From: Massarina eburnea CBS 473.64
Taxonomy: Eukaryota; Ascomycota; Dothideomycetes; Pleosporales; Massarinaceae
Assembly: GCA_010093635.1 (NCBI GenBank)
Contig: MU006797.1
Location: 283,267 to 347,266, forward strand
DNA: 64,000 bases
Direction of reading: 5' to 3'
Shown here: in pieces, positions 53,008 to 61,068 of the stretch
How positions within the stretch are numbered: position 1 is the stretch's first letter
Layout of the letters: every line of letters starts with the position of its first letter
Position numbers and translations under genes: made by a program
The notes under the pieces: generated by a model
Told to the model about the DNA's origin: nothing
Seen by the model: only the letters and a program-made list of their open reading frames with translations
Databases searched by the model: none

Positions 53008-54718
53008 ATGATCACCCTCGCACTCCTCACAATATCTGTAGCCCTATTTCTCTACTACAAGCACACAACAACCCGGCCCCCCAAAGGCCTCACTCCCGTC
53101 CCCTCACCCCCAGGCCTCCCCCTCATCGGCAACGCGCACCAACTCGGACTCTTCCCCCACCGGCAGATAATCACCTGGTCCCAGAAGTACGGCGAGATAT
53201 TCAAGATCCGACTAGGATGGAACGACTGGTACATGTTGTGCTCCCCGGACGCGGTCAAAGAGGTCATGGATCGGCAGTCCAAGGATAGTAGTTCGCGGGC
53301 GCCGATGCCGGTAGGGAGTGAGGCCCTGAGCGGCGGCATGCGCTTCTTGTTTATGGAGTATGGGGCCGAGTGGAGGAAGTTGAGGGGACTGAGTCATGGG
53401 TTGTTGACGCCGAGGGTTAGTGCGACGTTTAGGCCTAGTCAGGAGTGGGAGAGTTTGATGTTGTTGGAGGAGGTGTTGAAGGAGGGGGAGGGTGGAGAGG
53501 GGAAGGGGAGTGAGGTCGGGTATAGGGCGGTTAGGAGGTATACTGTTAGTGTTATTATGACGAGTACTTATGGGAGGAGGATTCCTGAGTGGGTGGGTAT
53601 TCTCTATTTCTTGTGTCTTGTTCCTCATCTTGGTCTTTGTTTGTGGCTATCTATGCTAAGCTGGGATGGAGGATATCAGCCACTGACGAGAATGGCAGGA
53701 ATGCGACGAAGTCCGCGAAATCTACGGCATAATGTCCGATTTCTCCAACGTCGCCGCTCCGGGCGCCTACCTCGCCGACACACTGCCCCCTCTAGGCCGT
53801 CTCCCTCTCCGTCTCCAATGGTGGCGCAAGCCCCTCAAACCGCTCTTCGATCGGCAAGCCAAACTCTGGATGTCATTCTGGACAAGCCTGAAAACGCAAA
53901 TGGACACCAAACAAGCACCCGAATGCTTCGTAAAGCAAGTCATTGAATCCAAGTACGAAAAACAAGGAATCTCCGAACTCCAAGCCGCATTCCTAGCAGG
54001 AAGTCTAATAGAAGCCGGAAGCGAAACAACCAGCGCAGCCATCAACACCGCAATCCTCTACCTCTCCGCGAACCCAGAAGCCCGAAAACGCGCCTACGAA
54101 GAGGTTTTGGAAGTAGTAGGTACATCCCGGTCCCCAACCTTCAACGACGAGGAAAACCTACCCTATATCCGCGCCATAATCAAGGAAACCATGCGCATCC
54201 GTCCCGTCACCAACATCGGCACTCCGCACTACACCACCGCTCCCATAACATATAAATCGCACCACATCCCAGCCAACTCCATCGTCTGCATCCAACAATA
54301 CGCCATCCACCACAACCCTACCCTGTTCCCCTCCCCCTCCACCTTCGATCCGAGCCGCTACCTCGCCTACCCGGAGAAGAGCGGCGTGTATGCGGCGGGA
54401 CCGGCGAGCGAGCGCGATCATTGGAATTTCGGGGCCGGGAGGCGCATTTGTTCCGGTCTGCATTTGGCCGAGAATAGCATGTTTATTGTGCTTGCGAAAC
54501 TTGTTTGGGCGTTTGAGATTTTGCCGCCGCTAGGCGAGGATGGGGTGGTGCGGGACGTCGAGGTGGGTGATGGGGCGTTTGAGAAGGGCGCGAATACGGT
54601 GCCGAGGGCTTATCGGGTTAGGTGGGTTGTTAGGGGGGAGGAGGTGAGGGATACGATTGTGAGGGAGGTAGGGGAGGCGAGGAGGGTGAAGGTTGGGGAG
54701 GAGGGGGTGGGGGTGTAG
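53008..54718 (+). CDS. Cytochrome P450 monooxygenase, microsomal
   Basis: Two exons (53008-53592 and 53699-54718) give 534 residues. The N-terminus is a membrane anchor (MITLALLTISVALFLYYKH) followed by the proline-rich hinge (PPGLPLIGN). The oxygen-binding I-helix motif AGSETTS is at residues 301-307, ExxR at 358-361 and the heme loop FGAGRRICSG with ligand C446. It resembles the CYP group of fungal O-demethylases and hydroxylases that share PKGLTPVPSPPGLPLIGNAHQ-like starts. An ORF extension 50 codons upstream is low-complexity and unlikely to be translated. As last gene of the cluster it could carry out the aromatic hydroxylation or O-demethylation that would feed the ring-cleavage step; this is inference from position. 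Confidence 0.9.
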
Positions 54719-55011
54719 GGTTTTCGCGGAGGTTTGTGGGTGTGGTTGTTTTGTGGTGGGTGGGTGGTGGATTTCGGGGTGTTTGTTTGGGTTCGTTTGA
54801 TTCTTTGTTGAATTGACGTCGTGCAAAATAGGTAAACAAATTCCCCATGGTAACCTTTTGGTTGATGTACTCCTACCTTCTTTATACCCCTACCTCTCCT
54901 TCCCAATACCCTTTCCTCACAACAACTCCCCTCAACAAAACACCGCACCTTCTCAACACAACCTCCCCTCACTCACTCACAACTTCCCACCCAAATCAAC
55001 CCCACCCCAAA

Positions 55012-57198
55012 ATGTCGGTCCCACCACCCAACACCACCACCACCACAGCATCCTCCTCCAACCCAGCACCTTTGCCAAAACCCCCCAACGTCATAAAAGA
55101 CACACCTTCTACACCAACACCCTCACCAGGATCCAACCACCCCGCTCTAGCCGTACAGTCTACATTGCCGCCGCCGCCGCCACCCTCCCGCGCAATCCCA
55201 TCCCCGCCACACTCCCCGCTCTACCACGCCGTGCGAGACTCGACTCCTGCGTCTCTACACGGCGCTACGCAGTCTCCTACCAACATCTTCGCTCCAAGCC
55301 CCACGCATCTCGAGCAGGGGAATTGGGTGGAGAAGATTACGCCGCGGGATAGTTCGTCGGCTACGGTGTTGCGGCTGTTGGGTGGTATGTCTGTGGGACG
55401 TGTGTCGGGGTCTGGATATGGTGGTGGGGGTGAGGATGAGGATGAGGGATATAAAGAATATGGATATGCGGATGCGGACGCGGACGCGGATGGTGGAGAT
55501 GGAGAAGAGGGAGACAGGTCTGTGAATCGGGGGTCTTTCAGCCTTGGGAATTGGGATTCGGATGATGATGACGATGACGATGAAGATGGCAGGGCTAGAC
55601 TTGCTCGCGAGGAGTATGCTGATATTATCGCTTCGGGGGTGCTTCGGGTGGTTAATCCTGACATACCTTCCCCGATCAAAGATGATGGTGTTGGGTCGAC
55701 GGGACTTGGGCACGGGGATATTGGGGAGCGGGTCACGAAGTTTGATTCGAAGTCTCTTGGTAGGGATTCGGTTGACTACTCCCGCGATGGTATTGAGGAT
55801 GTTGTGGATGTGCAGGGTAAGATAGTCACAGCAACAGCACCAGTCTCAGCGTCGCATCGCCCGCAGGATCTACAATCTATACTCTCCGGCGAGCGTAGCG
55901 TCACGAGCGAGGATGTCAAGAAAGTCAGCGTTCGACGCAAGGAACTCGAGGCCGAGATCGAAGAGGAGCGACTCCGACACAAAGGGAGTGTTGGGGAAGG
56001 GCGGAAAGTCGGGGGCCCGAGTCTTAAGGACTTGGAGGAGAGTGGCTTTGCTGTTCCGTTGGCGGAGGGGGTTGTTGTTGTTGATGCGGAGGGGCTTGAT
56101 GAGTTGTTTGGTGGTGGTGGGGTGTGGGAGGGGGAGGATGGAACGAAGGAGGAGGAGAAGGAGATGGAGAAAGAGAATGAGAAGGAAAAGAAACCCAACA
56201 CACCCCCCTTCGCAAACCCCATCTCCCCCACCACCTTCATCCCCTCAACCCCGACACCACTTACACCATGCCTACGCCGCCGCGCTTCCACGTCCGCAGG
56301 CTTACACATGCCCTCGTCCGCGTACAGTCCCGATCCCAAGGTTCTCGCGCAAGACCAGGGCGTGCGTGTGACGGATAGGAAGAATCGACATATCCACTTT
56401 GCGTCTCCGGCTGGAGTCAAGGATTCGCCGTTTAAGAAGACGTTGGATTATTTTAAGCAGTATAAGGGGGATGGGAAGGGTGGAGGGAAGGAGAATTCGC
56501 CGTCGAAGAATAGGAGGAATACGTCGTTGCCGCAGGAGATTGCTGAGATGGTTAGGGAGGCTGGGTTGGGGGTGGATGGGGATGGGAGTGGTGATATGTG
56601 TACACATGCCATCGTATCCCGTGGCTTCTGTCATGAATGCGGCACTGATGTCGTCGTTGCGAATGAGGACGAAGTCGAAGAAGACGTCGAAGTCGAAGTC
56701 GAAGATGATGCAGACACAGACGATCTAGACCAATACCGCGACCTAGACCTCGCGCCCATGGACCCCGTCATCGAAGACGGTTTGGCTGGCGATCTCATCA
56801 TGTTAGCCACGCCCACGCCCTCGAGGGTCCACGAGTGGACGAACAAGAAAGGCGGACGTATGGGCGCAGGGGATTTCTTAGCAGAGAATGATGGGGATGG
56901 GGATGCGGAGGAGGAGATGGGGTCGGTGACTCCTAGTGACGACATTTCGATGGCTGGAAGCGACGAGGGCGACATGGGAATGGTGTATGGAGAGGTCCGA
57001 AACGATTTGCTTTCCGATACAGACGCTGCAAGCGCAGACGGCAAACAACTCATCCTCTACCCGCACCACCCCGTCATCATCAACGTCATCGCTATGCTTC
57101 CCGCGGCTATGTTCTGGGGCGCTGCTGCGCCTGTTGCTGCGTTGTCGAGCATGGCGTATGATGGCTTGGTCGAGAGGTTGTTTGGCTTGCGTTTGTAG
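55012..57198 (+). CDS. Acidic low-complexity protein of unknown function
   Basis: A single open frame of 728 codons from MSVPPPNTTTT; the frame is open 55 codons further upstream, but that part is Thr/Pro/Ser-rich and lies close to the preceding gene. Composition is strongly biased: Pro/Thr/Ser at the start, Asp/Glu/Gly runs near residues 125-200 and 380-400, and Glu/Asp/Val again near 550-570. Two more ordered stretches are CLRRRASTSAGLHMPSSAYSPDPK to HIHFASPAGVKDSPFKKTLDYF (about residues 420-480) and a Cys/His patch CTHAIVSRGFCHECG near residues 535-545. A hydrophobic segment (IINVIAMLPAAMFWGAAAPVAALSSM) lies about 20 residues before the end, so the protein could be tail-anchored. I recognise no family. 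Confidence 0.65.
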   Translation: MSVPPPNTTTTTASSSNPAPLPKPPNVIKDTPSTPTPSPGSNHPALAVQSTLPPPPPPSRAIPSPPHSPLYHAVRDSTPASLHGATQSPTNIFAPSPTHLEQGNWVEKITPRDSSSATVLRLLGGMSVGRVSGSGYGGGGEDEDEGYKEYGYADADADADGGDGEEGDRSVNRGSFSLGNWDSDDDDDDDEDGRARLAREEYADIIASGVLRVVNPDIPSPIKDDGVGSTGLGHGDIGERVTKFDSKSLGRDSVDYSRDGIEDVVDVQGKIVTATAPVSASHRPQDLQSILSGERSVTSEDVKKVSVRRKELEAEIEEERLRHKGSVGEGRKVGGPSLKDLEESGFAVPLAEGVVVVDAEGLDELFGGGGVWEGEDGTKEEEKEMEKENEKEKKPNTPPFANPISPTTFIPSTPTPLTPCLRRRASTSAGLHMPSSAYSPDPKVLAQDQGVRVTDRKNRHIHFASPAGVKDSPFKKTLDYFKQYKGDGKGGGKENSPSKNRRNTSLPQEIAEMVREAGLGVDGDGSGDMCTHAIVSRGFCHECGTDVVVANEDEVEEDVEVEVEDDADTDDLDQYRDLDLAPMDPVIEDGLAGDLIMLATPTPSRVHEWTNKKGGRMGAGDFLAENDGDGDAEEEMGSVTPSDDISMAGSDEGDMGMVYGEVRNDLLSDTDAASADGKQLILYPHHPVIINVIAMLPAAMFWGAAAPVAALSSMAYDGLVERLFGLRL

Positions 57199-57224
57199 CG
57201 TGTGGAATTTTTTTTTTGTGTGTG

Positions 57225-58240
57225 TGTGGGGGCGGGAGGGAGGGAGGGGTGCGGTGCGGTGCGGTGGGTTAGGGGTGTGTGGGCCTGGGTTGTAATGGAT
57301 GGTGTGGGTGGGTGTGGGTGTGTGGTTGTTTGGGAATGGGTGTGGGTGTGGGTGTGGGTATGTGCTTGGCGTGGGGGTTGTCGTCTGGGTTGTCGTGTTT
57401 GTTGGTTCTTACTTGCTTGCTTGCTTGCTTGCTTGCATGGTGTATGTCATGATATGACATGACATGGTGTGGTGTGGTGAGTTCTAACTTGTAGCGTGTG
57501 GCGTGGAGCATGGTTAGTAGAATTGCTTGCTTGCTTGCTTGCTTGCTTGCTAAGGTTAACTACGGGATAGTGAGTGCATGGTGTAATGTAAGTAAAAGTA
57601 ATAAGGCAATGATTTTTTCGTGGTTGTTTTTGTTGTTAGTGTTAGTCTTTAGTCTTGCTTGCTAGTTGTTACGATAGGGGGGGAGGGGGGGGTGTTTTTT
57701 TGCACATCTTAATCACCTACCCTACCCTACCCTACCCTACCCACCTAGCCAGCGGCCTCTGACCTCTGACCTCTGACCTGGCACCTACGTACGTACGTAC
57801 GTATATGTAAATAGCAACAACAACAACAACAATGACCAGTGTTTCGTGTTTCGTAACGCCTTCCTGACACGTAGGTAGGTAGAAGTGGCGTGTTCAACCC
57901 CCCCTCGCTCTCATTTTCCCTTTTTTTTCTTTCTTTTTTTTGGGGGGGGGGGAGTCGGCTGCTTCGCTGGTGCTTCGCTGGTGCTTCGCTGGTGCTTCGG
58001 TACGTTGAGAGGAATTTTTTTTTTCGGCCTTGTCGTGCGTGCGTGCGTGCGTTGGGTCGATGGGTACATACATACATACATATGTAGGTGTGTGTGGGTG
58101 TGGGTGTGGGTGGGGTCGATCGGTTTCAGAGTTGTGTTGGGTGCTGGGTTGGATTGGGTTGGATTGGGTTAGGTGTTGGATTGGGAGATTGAGTAGTAAT
58201 AATGGGTGGATAGGTGGATGGATGGATGGATGGACTTGTT
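57225..58240. repeat. Cluster of short tandem repeats
   Basis: Read by eye: GGTGC units near 57245-57265; GGTGTG units near 57300-57360; TTGC arrays at about 57411-57436 and 57518-57551; CCCTA units at about 57716-57741; CTCTGAC at about 57756-57779; GTAC at about 57786-57802; AAC triplets near 57815-57830; three copies of the 11-mer TGCTTCGCTGG at about 57957-57995; GTGC near 58033-58050; TTGGATTGGG near 58147-58170; GGAT near 58215-58232. Confidence 0.85.
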
Positions 58241-58671
58241 TTTGTTTGAGGTTCTGTGGAGTGGAGTGGTGTGTAGAGTGTGTAGAGTGGGGTTGTTAGT
58301 AGAATGGGAATAGGAAGGAAAGGAAAGGGAATAATGATGGGGGTTTTAGGGGGGGGTTTTTTTTTTTGAGAGAGTGGGGGGTTTGTTTAGGGTACTATTA
58401 GATTGATACTAGGTAGATGGATCGATGGATAGTGCATGTATATTATACACAAGACTATGATGATTATTGTAGAAGAAACGAGATGTGCAAGATAAAAATA
58501 GAACATGGGAGATTTTCCTGCTACAAGGGAAGTGGGTATCTATACAGACTACAGGGTAAGGTAAGTACATACGTACATATGTGTATGCATATGTATATAC
58601 AATTCTATTTATTCATTTATGCAATTCTTACCTACTACCCACTACCTATGAAACAAACCTAAACTAAAATC

Positions 58672-58960
58672 CCTACCGCATCTAGAATTAGACTTTCGCG
58701 AAAAAGAAACCTGAAGATCTTATACGTTAAACATCTATTATCGCGTATACCCCGCCTACCCTAGTATTAATTAAATAACTTTTATCTACACCTCTACACT
58801 CCGCGCGCATATATACATCTATATTACTCTACGCTATAAGTATCGTATATCTACGATAATTTTAAAGTTAGTTAGTTTAGAAGATATGCATAGTACAATA
58901 GATGTTATTGCTTAGAAATTAAAGAATACAATAAAAAGAAAGAACAATACCAAGCACGAA
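58672..58960. other. AT-rich tract with many TA dinucleotides
   Basis: The tract is markedly richer in A/T and in TA steps than its GC-rich surroundings and has no open frame of note. It may be a relic of a repeat decayed by repeat-induced point mutation, or simply an AT-rich spacer. Confidence 0.5.
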
Positions 58961-60024
58961 ATCGCCTACACTATCCAATACACCCAATTTCATACTCATT
59001 GGCCTAACCTAACCTAACTAACGTACAACCCAACCCAAGCCTAGAAGCTACACAGCAAAAAAAAAGAACCTCAAGATATTGGCAACAAAGATGCATTTTT
59101 CCAGTGAAGGGTAATCCTTTCTAAAATACTCCTACCCTCCCCCTCCCCCCGCCAACACTAGCGGGAGGAAAAGGGTGCTCGGAAGTCAGCAGTCAGCCAA
59201 GCCTACCGACAAAAGAAGAAGTCGCGTACCCCATCGCCACCCTGACCATCTCATCCTCATTCATGCCATGCCACATCCTATCCCATCCCATCCCATCCCA
59301 TCCCTTTTCACCCCAGCCAACCTCGTACAGACAGATAACGAATGTGGGGGGTATTTCAGAACCTACAAAGAAGAAGCAGAGACGCAGGAAGCAGAGAAGC
59401 CAGACCCAGCACAGAAAATGCGGCCCACAAAAGGAATAACATAGAGACAGAGAATATAGGAGTAGTACGCACAATGGCGTAGCACTCTCGGGCGTACATA
59501 GCACATGTGATACATGCCCGGCGGCCGACAAAGAAAATAGGAGGGGTAGTAGTAATGGAGAGGTGGTATCATCACAGTCCGTGTGTATAATCCGAAATTC
59601 CCGTCCAAGAAAATAAAAACCCAGGTGCCTCCTTCCTTCCCGCTAAAATGACAACAGTGGTGGAGGTGGGTAGTGATGTGGTGCAATTTGATCGTGGTGG
59701 TGGTAGTAGTGGTGTTCGTGTTGCTGATATAGGGTATGCTGGAAGGAAAGACCCGACCCAGAAAGCACTCGCTTCGTAAAATCGTGAAAAGAGATGGGCT
59801 CTCGTGTCGTCGAGGACGGGGCGGGCGGAATACGGCGTGAAGTGGCAGGTCCGAAGTTTTGGACCGTGGGCCTAACGCAGTGTCCGGACTGCCAATCTCT
59901 TTCGATGACACGGGAGATGAATAGAAGTGGCAAATGTCAAGACATTACTCAAAAGGTGAGAGATGGCGGGGGTACCCGGCCGAACGCTAAAGACAAGCAA
60001 GCCATGTCTGCAGACGACGAGGCT

Positions 60025-61068
60025 CTAACCGTCATCATCTGCGTCGTCTTCGTCTTCTTCTTCGCTTGTGCTGTGTCTTTGTACTTTGCTCTTCTTCCCG
60101 GCCGATCCCTTCAGCTGCGTCGTGGACGCTTTCCTTTTTGCAGAATTTGACAGGGCTGTGCTGCTCTTGGAAGGCGTGATGGTGTTCTCCTTGTTGCCGC
60201 CGTCTACAAGATCGCCATCCTTGTTTGCCTCCATGGCAGCGACCTCTTCCGCAGTCAGGAAACGACCGCCAGGGCCGCGAGGGCGCCTCATGGCGTGGTT
60301 GTGGCGCGATTCGTGGAGATAGGGTTTTCTTCCCTTGGATGTCAGGCGCAGGGCATCCTCGAGCTTTTGGCGCGCTAGACGCCGTTTCAGGATGCGATGG
60401 AACTGCTTGGCGTTGACATAGAGAGGCGCTTCCTCGGGTGGTGCGCCGCCCACTAGTTCGGGCGACTGTTGGTGTTGTTGAGGCGGTTGTGGAGCCATCT
60501 GCGGTGGTACCGAGGGTCTAGCGGGTGCATGAGTCATCACGGGCTGGGGTTGCTGCATGGCGGGGCTCGCGATTGTGCTCATCCGTCGCTGAATATTTTG
60601 TGCGGGCGTCATCTGCACTTGCGACTGAAGAGCGCCAGCACTCATGGGATTTGACACGGCCGTCGGTGAGCGCGGGGCTACGCGACCGTCCTTGATCTGT
60701 CCGCCGGTCGACATGCGCGGCGATGCGCGCGGGTCCTGCGCAAGCTGGCCTTGGTCCATCTGATAAGGAAAGCCCGCCGGACCAGCAGCCGCGGCCGTTG
60801 CCATCGCGGCCGCCTGTGTCGGTGACATGCCGTATTGCGGGTGCATGTTCGGTATGTATCCTTGCTGGTAGCTCATCTGGCTGTGACCGTGCGCATTTTG
60901 GGGGCCGGCTGGGTTGTAGCCTTGCGAAGGCAGTATCGGTGACGTCTGTTGATACATTTGCTGTTGTGTGGGCGAAGTTATCGACGCGTTGCCGGCGCCC
61001 GGATTTTGCGGACCGTAATTCGGCATCGCGCCATGGTGGGTCTGTTGATATTGCGCGTAGTCGGTCAT
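60025..61068 (-). CDS. hapB: CCAAT-binding factor subunit HapB (NF-YA/Hap2)
   Basis: A single exon of 347 codons. The NF-YA core is at residues 214-271: EAPLYVNAKQFHRILKRRLARQKLE is the subunit-association helix and YLHESRHNHAMRRPRGPGGRFL is the DNA-binding part. A Gln/Pro-rich N-terminal half, typical of the fungal protein, precedes it, and an acidic Asp/Glu tail ends it. A basic KRKASTTQLKGSAGKKSK segment near residues 310-330 may be a nuclear localisation signal. HapB binds CCAAT boxes together with HapC and HapE and, with HapX, controls iron and redox genes. An additional upstream noncoding exon is possible given the long gene-free region before it. Confidence 0.95.
   Translation of the reverse strand: MTDYAQYQQTHHGAMPNYGPQNPGAGNASITSPTQQQMYQQTSPILPSQGYNPAGPQNAHGHSQMSYQQGYIPNMHPQYGMSPTQAAAMATAAAAGPAGFPYQMDQGQLAQDPRASPRMSTGGQIKDGRVAPRSPTAVSNPMSAGALQSQVQMTPAQNIQRRMSTIASPAMQQPQPVMTHAPARPSVPPQMAPQPPQQHQQSPELVGGAPPEEAPLYVNAKQFHRILKRRLARQKLEDALRLTSKGRKPYLHESRHNHAMRRPRGPGGRFLTAEEVAAMEANKDGDLVDGGNKENTITPSKSSTALSNSAKRKASTTQLKGSAGKKSKVQRHSTSEEEDEDDADDDG

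Larger units (their letters stand above)
57199..60024. other. Gene desert with microsatellites
   Basis: About 2.8 kb lacking a supportable gene. The first 1.2 kb is dense in simple repeats (listed separately), 58672-58960 is AT-rich, and 59100-60020 is the 3' side of hapB with TCCCA repeats near 59278-59305 and GGT/AGT triplets near 59690-59715. Confidence 0.6.

Noticed and set aside
57716..57741. Telomere-like CCCTA repeat
   Set aside because: The unit is a pentamer CCCTA, not the fungal telomere hexamer CCCTAA, and it lies among many other microsatellites within the chromosome.
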